This document shows positions 1-11,038 of a stretch of DNA of 64,000 nt, in pieces. The notes under the pieces were generated by a model. The model saw only the letters and a program-made list of their open reading frames with translations. It was not told the DNA's origin and ran no database searches. The translations under genes were made by a program, and so were the position numbers. The stretch is from Saururus chinensis (lineage: Eukaryota; Streptophyta; Magnoliopsida; Piperales; Saururaceae), in contig CP141148.1 in assembly GCA_035235625.1 (NCBI GenBank), forward strand, positions 18,973,057 to 19,037,056. Reading direction: 5' to 3'. How positions within the stretch are numbered: the first letter of the stretch is position 1; every line of letters starts with the position of its first letter.

Positions 1-218
1 GCAGAAATACCATTACTACGAACATATATGTGAACTTATCTAAGCATGATTTCTTTGTCAATTTTGATTCTACACAAGTTTCACATTTATGATGAGAGTC
101 AATATTAAATATAGGCAGATATTCTATATTAATCAGGACAAGGACTTCATTTGATAACTACAAACCTCCATACAACCCTTGTAATTACAACGATAAATAA
201 GGTGAAGAAGTTGAAAAC

Positions 219-2010
219 ATGTGGGGTGAGGATCAGTGGTATGATAATGATATAGTTGGCATGGAAAGTATGTCTGATCACGTAGAATTTGGAAACAACA
301 AGGTTCCCAGTAATGTCGACGTTGAGGCAGAGGTAGATTGGGATACAATCAATGATTTAAACATGTTGGAACCGAATATTGGTGAAGGCCAGCTAGTGAT
401 GGGCAGTTTGCAAGCTAAGGATTACCAGAAGCTCCTCGAATTGGGTGCATGTTTTCTAAGTCTGTTAAATTTCAAGAGGGTCTTGATCAACTTAGCAATA
501 AAGGCAAATTTCATATACCATGTTGTAGATGAAAACTGGAATACGTATGCCGCAAAGTGCTCCAATCATTCTTATAACTGGTACATAAGGGCTTCAAATA
601 TAGGAGATCACATGACTGCCATGAGGTTAGTGCCGAATCATTCATGTGGAACCCAAAGGAAGTCAACTGACCATCCCCTAGCATTGCACCTTTGGACTGC
701 GAGAAAATGTTATGGCCTGTTTAAAGACTCAATGGACATGATACCTAAGAGCATAGCAAGTTATATTTTGAAACACTGGGGCATAACTAAGAACTACAAG
801 AAATGCTGGCATGCAGATAATGCATGAGAATAATCAAAGTGTTGATTTAGTGTCACGATCTATTATTCTAGCACGTTATCGTTTACATGCTTATACTACA
901 GTCGCATTTTGCACTCACACGACTTACGTAAATATCGTGTTAACATGAACATGATCAGTCATCATGCATGGATTCCAATCACATGAATACAAACAATGTC
1001 GTGTGCTTGGGAACACGATGTAAGCCATTGTGGTATAACCCTTACTAAATTGTATTCGGTTGTGCAGGTAAAGCACTAACTGATTTAATAGATGGGGACC
1101 TAGATGAATTCTACTGCATACTTCCTTCTTATGGAAGGTAGATAGAATATATAAATCCGGGAAGTGTAGTTGTACTAGTGAGATCATGTGATATTCTTGG
1201 ACCTATAGGTGGGTACGATTTGAAAAGAGTATTTTTGATGTTTGGCCCCGTTGCGAGAGCTTTCAGAATGACACTGAGGCTGTTGCTAACGGTAGATGCA
1301 ACTTTCTTCAAAGGAAAGTATCCTAGATAGCTATTGATAGCAACTGCACTGGACGGGAACAATATTATGTTGTGCATTGCATTTGCAGTGGTTGAGAATG
1401 AGTGCGAGAAAACATGGTGCTAGTTTCTTGAGTTGCTTAAAAATCATCTATTCTCTGATCCTCCAGCCAAGTTGGATAAAATTGTTTCTGATAGACAGAA
1501 GGGATTGGCAAATGTTGTTAAGCAGTTTTTCCCATCTACACACCATGAATATTGCATATGTCACATGGCAGCAAATATGCTGGATAAATTCAAGGACAAC
1601 TACCTAAAGAACCAGCTCCATGTTGTAGCTGAAACTTTTAGACAAAATGTATATGATGTATGATGAAACAATGAACAACATTAAAGAACATAATCCGGAA
1701 GTATATGCTTAGCTAAATAAGTTAGGTTCAGAGCACTGGGCCAATGTCTCATTTCCAAGGAAAAGATATGGGACCCTCAACTCAAATAGGTCAAAAGTGC
1801 AAATGCAATGTTAAAAAAATTAGATTGATGCCTATAACTCGATTAATTGAGCACACGAGGGAGCACACGACGATATTATTTGAAAAATGTCTGACGAACG
1901 GACAAAATATGATGGAAGAGTTAACCCCATTTGCCCGCAAGCACATTGAAAATAGGCGAGAAGAAGCAAGGAATGTGATTGTATTGCCTGTGTCAATGTA
2001 TGAATTCTAG
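219..2010 (+). pseudogene. Decayed MuDR/MULE transposase (MULE-1)
   Basis: Remains of a Mutator-like transposase, the enzyme that cuts and moves MULE DNA in the nucleus. The first open part (219-827) matches the N-terminal DNA-binding region: an acidic leader, then a segment with cysteines and 'HSCGTQRKSTDH', ending in 'YKKCWHADNA'. After about 240 bases that may be an intron (acceptor-like TGTGCAG near 1066) the catalytic domain resumes with 'VDATFFKGKYP', 'ATALDGNN', 'AFAVVENECEKTW', 'SDRQKGL' and 'HHEYCICHMAAN' in changing frames up to about 1663. A C-terminal piece follows at 1744-2010. Several stops (for example after KYP near 1330) and frameshifts break it. No SWIM finger was found, and no terminal inverted repeats were identified by eye. 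The family call is firm; the element's ends are unknown. Confidence 0.8.
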
Positions 2011-2979
2011 GTCAACTCGCTATATCACCGGGTACATTTCATTCATGAACATATGTGGCCATATGTATTGTATTGGCTTATTTTGAAGAACAAAACAATG
2101 TCAAATTGATGTGTAATTTGAGTCATAGGATAAAATGCTTATTGCTGAAGATCACATGATGAAGATAAAGCAAATCAAAAGACTCAAAAGTGTAATCAGA
2201 AGATGTTGAAGTGTTTTCGTAGGTAAAAACATGCACGCAGATCCCATCACACACTTAGGATAAAAGGTTTATCATATTAGAGTGTGAAAAAGAGAATGAG
2301 TGGAAAATTACGTAAGTATACAAATTTTTTGTCATAGATTAATCTCCATTAAAATGAGGATTAACCAGCAAGAATTTTATGAAAGAACGTGTGAGGCATA
2401 TGTATTGTAATTGGCCAATTTTTATGATCAAAACTATGTCAAAACTTTGAGTATGTAATTAGTCTTAGGAATTTGACTCGATTTAGTTATGGGCAAGTCG
2501 GATTTGGAATTGATGGACTTGAAAAATAGGAGGAGATGTGATCTTATGGAGCAAGGTGAAGACTAAGAGTGGTGAAGGTAAAAGGATTAATTTTGCACAC
2601 ACTTACATAAATAAATCACTTAGAATGGCTTAGAAAGTTATTTTTTGGAGTTTCAAACTGAATTAGGGTGAAATGGACAAATTGTAAAATTACTATGTAA
2701 TCAATCAATATCGTTGAAAATTACACTAGTTGAATTGATCGATCGGTTATGGAGTGTAGCAGCGGAGCATTTTTTAATCGATCGATTGCTTTATGCGAAC
2801 AATCGGGCGACACTTGAAACAACCCTTTGTAAAAACAAAGCGAAAGTTTATCGATTGATCTCTTGGATGATAGATCAATCCTTAGAGGAGTCATGCCCTA
2901 TTAAAATAGTGAGTGATCAATTGCCGTTTATTGTCGTTACTTAGTTTAAGTGTTTCTGAAAGAGATTTCATTCATAGTT
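2011..2979. other. AT-rich stretch without recognised gene
   Basis: No coding similarity was recognised. A 76-codon open frame at 2714-2944 (+) has no recognisable motif. It lies in a part with repeated ATCGATCG-type words, so it is more likely chance reading in repeat DNA. This stretch probably belongs to the same old LTR-like sequence as the two copies that follow. Confidence 0.4.
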
Positions 2980-3620
2980 GGAGTCAAAGTCTCAAACCAA
3001 CTTAATGTACTATTTAAAGGCTAGAGACCCACAAATTTGAAGGGAGAAAAACCTAAAAATAATAGAGAAAGAAGGAGAGTTCATTTGTCATTGTTTTCCT
3101 AGAGAGTTCACAAAAAAATTTCATGCATATGTTAATGGTGAATTTATGAAGACACACAATGAAAGAGAAGATTCTCACTTAACAAACAAAAGAGAGGTCC
3201 AACAAATTCTTCAAAGGAGTTGAAGAATCTCAAAGGTAAATTAACAATTGAATGAGTCTTTGGTTGAGTCTAGAAGGAGACGAAATCAGAACAGAAATAG
3301 GGAAAACATCAAGGATTAGAAGGAGGAAGAAACTTGAAGGCCAACAACGAAGAGGACTAAATAAAGAACAAAGAGTTTTCGTTTGTGTACAGTCTAAAGA
3401 AATTGGTTAGTTGTTCTTAGTGTCTTGTAAGTTCTTGCTTACTAGTACACTGATTTGACCTTATGAGGCTGTCATGGTTTTTCACCCAAGTAGGTTTTTT
3501 CACATTAAATTCTTGTGTATTCATGTGTGTTTTGCATGCTTGGGTTGATTGATTAGTTGATACATTAATAGTTTATGCGCAGATAATTCGTTTCCATTCA
3601 TGAGTAGAAATTCCTGCACA
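2980..3620 (+). repeat. LTR-like sequence, diverged copy 1
   Basis: AT- and purine-rich sequence ending in a block with 'CTTGTAAG', 'CACTGATTTGACCTTATGAGG' followed by 'TTTTTTCACATTAAATTCT' and 'TGATTGATTAGTTGAT'. The same block recurs at about 4320-4490. The style (purine-rich leader, then a T-rich block around a conserved GTGGTTTTTcaCC-like core) resembles the R-U5 part of plant copia LTRs. This is inference from style; no coding region is attached. Confidence 0.45.
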
Positions 3621-3879
3621 TAGAGCTAGAACTCATGATTCTTACTTTTATGAAGTACATGTTTGAAGAACAATCTAGTGATCCACTACCGCTATTTAGT
3701 TGCGTATTAAACTCTCATTTTAATTTTTGGTACTATAGCAGTATTGTAGCAATTTACTATAGCAGTTACTATTCAATGAACGATATATTACTATAGCAAC
3801 TTTCAGAAAATTTGGTCTAGACAATTGTGATCAATCAATTATCCTATCGATCAATTGCTAGAACCTCCGGTTTCCCAAA

Positions 3880-4500
3880 ATAGGTCATTTCAAGGTGAAT
3901 TTGATTCCCATTTAAAGTCTAATGTCTAAACTGACTTAGTTATCTATATAAGGGTTGTTTTGGACATGGGAAAATGGAAGGGAAGTTATAGCTAGCATAG
4001 GGAGAGATTGGTGAGTCTACTCTATTAGGTTTTAGGAATATAGAGCCTTCTTTTGGCTACATGCATTGAAGATCAATTCAATTAGGCAAAAGTAAGGAAA
4101 AATTCACAACACAACACATACAATAGTTTGAGTTTCAATAAAGTTCAATAGGAGATTGAAGAATCAAGGGTAAAATCTTAAACAAGAGGTTTGTAGAGGG
4201 TATAAGAAAATGAAAATAAAGCGAGGAGGAAAAAAGCTTTAAGACTCAAGGAGAGAAGACTTGAAAGCCAGCAACAAAAAAAATGGAGATCTAAATAAAA
4301 GAAGTTTGCGTTAGAGTATTCACAAGAGGTTGGTGGGTTTCTTATGTCAATGTAAAGGTCTTATTTGCTAGTGCATTGATTTAGCTGTTGAGAGGCTACC
4401 ATAGTTTTTTGCCTTAGTTTGAGTTTTCCACATAAAAATTGTGTGTTTGCTTATGTGCTTGTATGATTTGTGATTTAATTGATGAGAGATTGATCATGAA
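3880..4500 (+). repeat. LTR-like sequence, diverged copy 2
   Basis: Second copy of the sequence at 2980-3620, same orientation, about 920 bases downstream. The final 150 bases align best ('GCTAGTGCATTGATTTAGCT', 'GAGGCTACCATAGTTTTTTG', 'CACATAAAAATTGTGTGTTT'); the leader aligns loosely ('GATTGAAGAATC', 'GCCAGCAAC', 'GATCTAAATAAA'). The copies are strongly diverged. Together they could be two old LTRs with the interior lost, or a tandem LTR duplication. Confidence 0.45.
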
Positions 4501-4689
4501 TGCACATAGAGATTAGGTTTTTATTATTTTCGCTATAAAAAAAAATCTTTGGACATAGAGGCCAAACCTCTTAATTCTTACTTCATTAGTTTTGGGAAAA
4601 TTTTGGTGATATGCTAGGCCGATTAGACAAATATTAAACTCTCAGGATGTAAATTACATTAGAAGGGAGAATGAACTTTGCTGACAACA

Positions 4690-5700
4690 ATGGATGTGGT
4701 GCTATTTGAAGTGGTGGTAGCGAAGGTGACCATGGTGGAGGAGGTGGGAGGGAGAATGAGAAAGAAAAGAAGAAGTTAGGGTTAGGGTTGCCACTGGATC
4801 AGATTGGGTAGGTTTTTTCCAAACATAACTACTAAACCATTAAGAAAAACTAGCAAAAATACATGTGCACTGCATGCATAAAAAAGTTTACCTTTAAGTT
4901 TAATGGAAAAACTTTATGCATTGATCTTAGTCAACATAAGAATTTAATGTGGCATAAAAAGAAATATAATGCATAAAAATGTGGCCTCTAATCTTGTATA
5001 TCATTTAATACAATGTAAAAAGTAATCAATGTTCCAATAGTGGTTGTTACCTCTAAAAATTAACTTTAATTTTTATTTCTAAAGCTCATTATGTTCATTT
5101 TTGCTAGAAACATCAACTATGCCTTTGCACATAGTATATTTTCCATGGTACCAAGAATGCATGATTTTGAACTTGTGTAATGTAGATGAAAATGTAAAAA
5201 ATTTATTGTAAGAGAGTTCATTGTATTCATATGACCCACAAAAAGTCAGAGAAAACATTCTCATATGGGGACTAATTTGATAATGCTCGTCAAGAGCTTT
5301 CCAACGACAGTAACAACATTAAATCCGAGTTCAAGATATAACCTTGTAAAGTTGCAACAAACACAATATGAAGAATGGGGCTTACATTGTGTCACTACAT
5401 CTAGTACCAAGATGACACATTATAGTAAGTTTGATGGTAATATAGAAAATTTGGCAAAAATCTATCGTCACCCTAGGTACTTTATATAATAATATAATTC
5501 AAGCTAGACTCTAGATCCAACCTAAACCAGCTAACCCAACCCGACCCAATGTTTTTTAGTTTTAAAAACTTATTTTTAAGTTTATTGGAAAAATAAAAAA
5601 ATAATTAAAATTTAAAGACAATTACTCGTATCTAGTATACTATAGAACTTTTAAATTTTGACTATTTAACCTATATTTTATACCATTAATCCCTATTTAA
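4690..5700. other. Gene-free AT-rich interval
   Basis: No supported gene. The short open frames here (5079-5264 minus, 5265-5489 plus) show no motif. A purine-rich patch near 4720-4790 ends in two TTAGGG-like units, too few to be telomeric DNA. Confidence 0.4.
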
Positions 5701-6592
5701 TGATGATATTTTCTATAATAATGAAGATTCAATTTTAGATCATTATGAGATGAATGTGAAAAAATGATTAATAATCATACTTATGAGTTTTTATGATTTA
5801 ATGAATGTAGATTCCTATGCCCTAGTGTTTCGTTTATTTGATATTTTAGTTATTTTTCCATTGCTTTCTTAGTCTTAGATTAAAGCTTTAGAATTTTAAT
5901 TTAGATAGTTTAATTGCCTTTACATTCTTATTTGCTTTTGTTAGTTACCTTAGCCAAGTTATTCTCTTTATATTTGCTAAATAGATTAGGGTTTACTTGA
6001 GTTAGTTTAAATTTAGTTTTCCAAATCCAAGTCTCTTTGGGATTGACCCCATTTAGCCGCTTTTCTACCTTACGCTTGCGAGTAACAATTAAATTTTAAC
6101 AACAAATTTTTTGCGCCATTGTCAAGGACTTATAAAAGAAAACAAATTAAATCTGAACTAAGTTTATCCTTATACTATTTTAAACTTAGGGTTTAAAAAA
6201 ACAAAGACATAAAAATACTAGAGAGAGAAAGGAGTGAAAAAATGGGCATTAGAGAGGGGGTTAGTCGTGTATGACCACGTGGCTACGCAATCAAACACCG
6301 ACTAGTTTGAGTTGATTTCAACCCCCTAGAGAGTAGTGAAATTGAAATTGATCTTCCATTCACAATGGGAGACAATAATGTAGAAGTCAAACCACTTAGG
6401 GAGTTACTTTCACCATTCTCCAACAATCTTCCCTCGTGCATAGTATTGCCTAGTATCACTGACATACACTTTGAATTGATAGCTCAAGTCATTCAACTTC
6501 TTCCCGCATTCCATGGTCTTAAAGGAGAGGATTCTTAGATTTTCTAGAAATATGTGCAACATTTAAGTTTCAAAATTTTTCTAATGAGTCAG
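5700..6592 (+). mobile_element. Athila/Tat-like Ty3/gypsy remnant: LTR end, primer site, gag start
   Basis: The right part of an LTR (start not placed) ends near 6110. It is followed at about 6112-6130 by 'TTGCGCCATTGTCAAGGAC', a mutated form of the tRNA-Asp-type primer site seen next to Athila/Tat-class LTRs. Then come an AT-rich leader and the start of gag (separate entry). The element is cut at 6592 by the LTR of the next gypsy element, which looks inserted into it. The rest of gag and all of pol are missing from the window, so this copy is a fragment. Confidence 0.6.
6367..6592 (+). pseudogene. gag N-terminal fragment of Athila/Tat-like element
   Basis: A plus-strand reading from ATG at 6367 gives 'VKPLRELLSPFSNNLPSCIV' and later 'HFELIAQVIQLLP' and 'FHGLKGED'. 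This is the N-terminal signature of gag in non-chromovirus plant gypsy elements, where gag builds the particle that packages element RNA. A stop follows right after the GED motif (near 6537). The sequence is cut at 6592 by another LTR. It is about 57 codons of a protein that is normally several hundred residues long. Confidence 0.7.
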
Positions 6593-6855
6593 TATAACAC
6601 CCCGTCGAATTTTGTAAAAAAAGAAAATAATATTTAAAAAAATATTGAAATATATTTCTAAGTGCCAAGGATCACTGAGTACCAAAAGAGTAATTCTAAT
6701 ATACTTTTTATTATACCAAAATTCCAAAATTTGGCATAATATGCCTTTATACATCAGTCATTAGAAATATTACACAAATTTTAAAAAATAAACAGATACT
6801 ATAAATTATGGAAGCTCTTCATCCACTTCTTCGAGTTTAGTGGTTACACCTGCAG
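6593..6855 (-). repeat. Family B LTR, R-U5 end (3' LTR of gypsy element)
   Basis: This starts TATAACACCCC and matches the end of the 5' LTR at 12809 base for base over long runs, for example 'AAGTGCCAAGGATCAC' and 'TTCATCCACTTCTTCGAG'. The same sequence, inverted, is the end of the solo LTR at 38856-40391. Similarity stops at about 6855 ('CACACCTGCAGA'), where family A sequence begins. Confidence 0.8.
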
Positions 6856-7289
6856 ATCAGTGAAATACACATCTCACATAGATGAGCAGAACACTAACAA
6901 AATTACACATCTCACTCTATCATAGAGTAGAGTAGAATACCCAACAGAGCATATTGGATCATATTAGATCCTATCAAACCGTATTGAATTTCATCTGACT
7001 ATACCAATCATATCAGATCAGATCAGAGTATATCATATCACAACAGAGCATTTCAGAGTAATTCCAATCACAACAGAATATATCAAAGTAGATTGAATAG
7101 GAACATATCAACATATATCAGAATATAACAAATTATATATCTTAATTAGTATATTACTAATTAAGATGTGCATGCATATAAATCATATTAAATTAGAAGG
7201 TCAAAAAAGTATACTCCCCTGCAATTCCAGAAGTGGTAATGTTCGGAATTGCTCGTTTCCTCAAGGTATCTTCCTTTTCAGGTCTAGAG

Positions 7290-7890
7290 ATGGTGGGTAG
7301 AACCTCCTCTGACTCTAGAAAACTTTTCTCTTTCTGTGCCCGAAGGCTACGGACAGAACCTCCCCTTGACCCGGAACACTTTTCTCTTTTCGTGCCAGAA
7401 GGCTACGGACAAAACCTCCCCTTGACCCAAAACACTTTTTTCTTTCCGTGTCAGTAGGCTACGAATAGAACCTCCCCTTAGCTCGGGACATTTTTCTCAC
7501 AACACGCCCGTAGGTGACAGACAGAATCTCCCCTTACCCAGAGATATTTCTCACTTTCTGCACCCATAGGTGGCGGTCAGAGCCTCCCCTTACCCGAAGA
7601 CACTTGTCCCTTCACCTGCCCGTAGGCGGAGGATAGAACCTCCCTTTGCTCGGAGACATTTTACCATTCACGTGCCCATAGGCTGTGGACAGAACCTCCC
7701 TTGCTCGGAGACACTTTACCCTTCATGTGCCTGTAGGTGGCAGACAGAACTTCCCCTTGCTCGGAGACACTTTTACCCTTCACGTGCCAGTAGGTGATGG
7801 AGAAAACCTTCCCCTGCCCTGGAGACACCTTACCTTTCTCGTGCCTATAGGCGATGGATATAACCTCCCCTTACCCCGGGGCGTTTCCCC
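7290..7890 (-). repeat. Minisatellite of about 55 bp, 11 units, inside family A LTR
   Basis: Units contain a core like 'GACAGAACCTCCCCTT' followed by 'CGGAGACACTTT' and 'GTGCCCGTAGG'. I count 11 cores between 7313 and 7862, spaced about 48-63 bases. It lies downstream of the LTR TATA-like site, so in the transcribed leader. Long open frames here are readings of the repeat. Confidence 0.85.
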
Positions 7891-8030
7891 TATATAAGGT
7901 CACTAACTCGAGGAATAGATGCTTCCATTGCATAGAACACCCTTGAATAAGCTAAGAACACCTTTTGAATGGAAGAAAACAGACTCGAAACGACTCCAGA
8001 AACTTCTCCAGAAGTTTGAACGGAAATGAG

Positions 8031-8038
8031 TATTTATA
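8031..8038 (-). promoter_or_regulatory. TATA-like box of family A LTR
   Basis: TATAAATA on the minus strand, followed by 'CTCATTTCCGTTCAAAC'. The same box and flank are at 53362-53369 (-), and a related ACTATAAATTC lies at 16351-16361 (+). This conservation between copies supports a promoter role. Confidence 0.55.
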
Positions 8039-8611
8039 AGATAATGGTATGCGAGCGTACGAAGGAAAGTGGAATACGCGTGCATGCGCTCGTGCCACGT
8101 GGTGTATTTTTAATGGGCCGCCGAATTGGTCGGCAAGTGTGGCACGCGCATTCGCCGCACTTCGCATGGCGCGAAGGCTCGGCTCCAACTCCGGCTCGGC
8201 TTGGCTCAGCTAGCTGACGTCAGCCATTACATCTTTTCTTCAATATTTTATTATTATTTCAATCAAATATAATTTCAATTTCAAAACGAGATAACTTCTT
8301 ATCCCGAAGTCGGAATTACACGTTCTTAGTACTGATGGACTCGTATCGACGAGCCCTTCAAAACTAGACCTCACATGGGTAGGTTATCTCGTACTTTTAA
8401 AGTGGGCCCCGCCTATGCGGCATGCTTCCTGAGGTCGTAACTTTCTTTCCCGACCTTCGTTTTGTGTGTTCTTTGATTCATTGCGCTCATTACTTCGAGC
8501 TCTATCAGATACAAGAATTTCATCCCTTGAAACCCCTTAAAATTTAACTAAAATTATATAATTACTCCTAACCATCTTAGGTTAAGCGTAATCGGAACAT
8601 GGGGTGTCACA

Positions 8612-9071
8612 AAAATCCATAATAATGTGTTCCCATTTCCACTCAGGCATGTCTATCGTTTGAAGATTTCCCGAAGGTTTTTGGTGTTCAACATTAACCT
8701 ATTGACAAGTTAAACATTTTGAAATTTGTTCTCCTATATCATTCTTCATCCCATTCCACCAAAAACTCCTTTTTAAATCTTGATACAATTTGTTCTTCCT
8801 GGGTGGATGTATATCAAGACCGATGTGAATCATGTAATAAGTTTTCCCTTAGCTCAAGTATTTCTAGTATTACTAATCTTCCTTGAAATCAAATGCCTCC
8901 ATCTGGGGCATTGATAAAGTCAGGTCTTTTGAGTAACATTTGTACTTCTTCATTATCTTCTTGGCCTTCAACAATATGTTCAACTAGTATTAATTTCACC
9001 TCTAGGTTGGCAATGAAAGATTCCATGTTTCCAAATTGAAGTTCAGGTTGGAAACTTATTGTTTCCTCCAA
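8612..9071 (-). pseudogene. Integrase N-terminal fragment (Ty3/gypsy)
   Basis: Minus-strand readings give the zinc-binding segment upstream of the catalytic core ('SFWWNGMKNDI', 'CLTCQ') and the start of the core, 'MPEWKWEHIIMDF', where it stops at the LTR junction at 8612. A stop lies inside the zinc-binding part. Integrase inserts element cDNA into the host chromosome. The DDE residues and the chromodomain are lost with the rest of the protein, so it cannot work. Confidence 0.75.
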
Positions 9072-9373
9072 CAGTTTCTATTCCTTGACAAGCATGTAGG
9101 CTATTCCTCTTGATTTATGGCTCAAGACATCAACTACTAGATTGACTTTTCTAGAGTGATAATAGAAAAATCATAATCCTTAATATACTCAATCCATCGT
9201 CTTTGCCTCATATTGAGATCACTTTGGGAAAATATATACTTTATACTTTGATGATTAGTAAAAAAATCAAACTTTTTCTCATATAGATAGTGTCTCCATA
9301 TTTTTAGTGCAAAAACTACTTCTGCTAATTCTAAATCTTAAGTAGGGTTGTTACCTTCCTGTTTCTTTAATTG

Positions 9374-9583
9374 TCAAGAAGCATATGCTATCACTTTTCT
9401 GTTTTGCATTAACACACATCCTAGGCCTCTTTTCGAAGCATTGCTATATACAACAAAATCTCCATTGCTAGCTGGTAATGCCAAAATTGGTCCAATTGTT
9501 AACTTTCTCTTCAATTCTAGAAAACTCTTTTCACATGTCTCATCCCAAAAAAAATTTACTCCTTTTCTTGTCAATTTTGTCAA
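9374..9583 (-). pseudogene. RNase H domain fragment (Ty3/gypsy)
   Basis: The minus-strand reading contains 'FFWDETCEKSFLELK' and 'LALPASNGDFVVYSNASKRG', then 'LGCVLMQNRKVIAYAS'. This is the connection and RNase H start of a gypsy polyprotein. The first catalytic aspartate of RNase H (D in 'DAS') is replaced by N ('NAS'). RNase H normally degrades the RNA strand after reverse transcription. The sequence after 'AYAS' continues in broken frames toward integrase. Confidence 0.8.
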
Positions 9584-9744
9584 AGGTAAGGCAATGCTTG
9601 AAAATTCTTGGATGAACCTTTAGTAATAACTGGCAACACCTAAAAAGCTTCAGAATTCTGTTACTATCTTCGGCCTTTCCCATTTTATTACCGCTTCTTT
9701 CTTAGTTGGATCCATATAAATTCTATCCTTTGAAATGCCATGAC

Positions 9745-10543
9745 CTAAGAAAACCACTTGTTCCATCCAAATTCACACTTATTAAATTTGGCGTATAGCC
9801 TATGAGTACTCAATGTTTGCAAAACTATTTGTAAATGTTCTTGGTGTTCCTCTAAATTGCTAGAATAAATTAAGATGTCATTAATAAACACGATCATAAA
9901 TTTATCCAAATAAGGCCGAAAAACTCTATTTATGATATCCATGAAGACTGCATAGGCATTTGTTAATCCAAATGGCATTACTAACAACTCAGTGGCCATA
10001 CCAAGTGCAGAAAGCTATTTTAGAAATATCCTCATCTCGTATTCTTAATTGATGTTAACCCAACCATAAATTTATTTTAAAGAAAACTCTGGCCATCAGT
10101 AATTGATCGAACAAGTCATCTATATAAGGTAAAGGATACATGTTTTTTATAGTGATGGTATTGAGAAATCTATAATCAATACACAATCTCAACGATCCAT
10201 CCTTCTTTCTCACAAATAGAACCGATGCTCCCCAAGGGGAGACACTAGGAAGGATAAATCCCTTTTCCAATAGATCTTGCAATTGACTTTTTAATTCTTT
10301 TAACTCTATCGGAGCCATGAGGTAGGGTGCCTTAGAGATAGGATTTGTTCCTTGCATCAAGTCAATAGAAAAATCTATCTCTCTTTTTGGTGGTAGTCCA
10401 TATAGATCATCAGGAAAAACATCAAAGAAATCTTGTACTACTTCAATATTTTTCATATTATTCATTGAAGTCTCCCTAGTTTCTACACTGGCAAGATACA
10501 CTTGACATCCTTTAGTCAATAGCCGATGAGCTTTAACTGCCAA
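9745..10543 (-). pseudogene. Reverse transcriptase domain (Tekay/Del-like)
   Basis: Two minus-strand blocks make the RT. The first (10543-10055) has '[20 protein letters not shown]', '[20 protein letters not shown]' and '[20 protein letters not shown]'. The second (9999-9745) has '[20 protein letters not shown]' and the active-site block. That block reads FIND where gypsy RTs have FIDD, so one catalytic aspartate is lost. A short out-of-frame gap separates the blocks. RT copies element RNA to DNA. The word pattern fits the Del/Tekay chromovirus group. Confidence 0.85.
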
Positions 10544-10795
10544 AATAATACATGGTTTGAAATGATCCTTAAGTCCATGAAAGGTGAAACTCTTTTCCCC
10601 TTAAAAATCACCTTCTTTTGTTTACAATCCACTAATGCCTCATTATCACCTAACCAATTCATACCTAATATGACATCAAAGTTTGCCACTATTGTTGGCT
10701 TTCCATTGTTGTTTCTCTAAAGCGATATGTACCCCTTGAAGAAATTCATGAGCTAGAAATGTTTTTCCAATTGGGGTGGACACTTTTAAAATATA

Positions 10796-11038
10796 TCATG
10801 ATTTTAAAATAGGATAGCCAATACTCAAAGAAAAATCAGACGATATAAAAGAATGTGTCAACCCTGGATCTATCAAGATTTTTGCTATTTTATCCAAGAC
10901 CAGAAGTGCACCTTGAATGACTGCTGTCAATGCTTGAGACTCTTTAGCTGTGATTGCAAAGACTCGACCTTGAGCTTTACTTTCTGATATGATTTCAATT
11001 CTTCTTGACTTTTCTTCTTGGGACAATCTTTTATCCAA
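10796..11038 (-). pseudogene. Aspartic protease region (Ty3/gypsy)
   Basis: The minus-strand reading includes 'GRVFAITAKESQA' and 'ILIDPGLTHSFIS'. In intact elements the last motif is a D-S/T-G aspartic protease site that matures the gag-pol polyprotein. Here it reads D-P-G, so the protease is probably inactive. It lies directly after the zinc knuckle of gag, as expected. Confidence 0.75.

Larger units (their letters stand above)
6856..8611 (-). repeat. Family A LTR, truncated at its 3' end
   Basis: On the minus strand this begins TGTGACACCCC at 8611 and follows the family A LTRs at 15716-17669 (+) and 51987-53956 (-). It stops at about 6856, missing the last 430 or so bases of R-U5. It carries a TATA-like site (8031-8038), a minisatellite (7290-7890) and a GC-rich part (8040-8215). 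The piece lies directly between a truncated integrase and a family B LTR end. No polypurine tract precedes it, so it is not a normal 3' LTR junction. Confidence 0.75.

Noticed and set aside
4770..4795. TTAGGGTTAGGG-like words
   Set aside because: Only two units; a telomere or interstitial telomere array would need many more.
7290..7890. Regularly spaced repeat that might look like a CRISPR array
   Set aside because: The units are adjacent, diverged and without unique spacers, and they lie in an LTR of a plant genome.
7233..7897. Open frames with repeated peptides (such as 'LARRHFTLHVPVG')
   Set aside because: They are translations of the family A LTR minisatellite. The same happens at 16435-16881 and 52836-53179, and unit count varies between copies.
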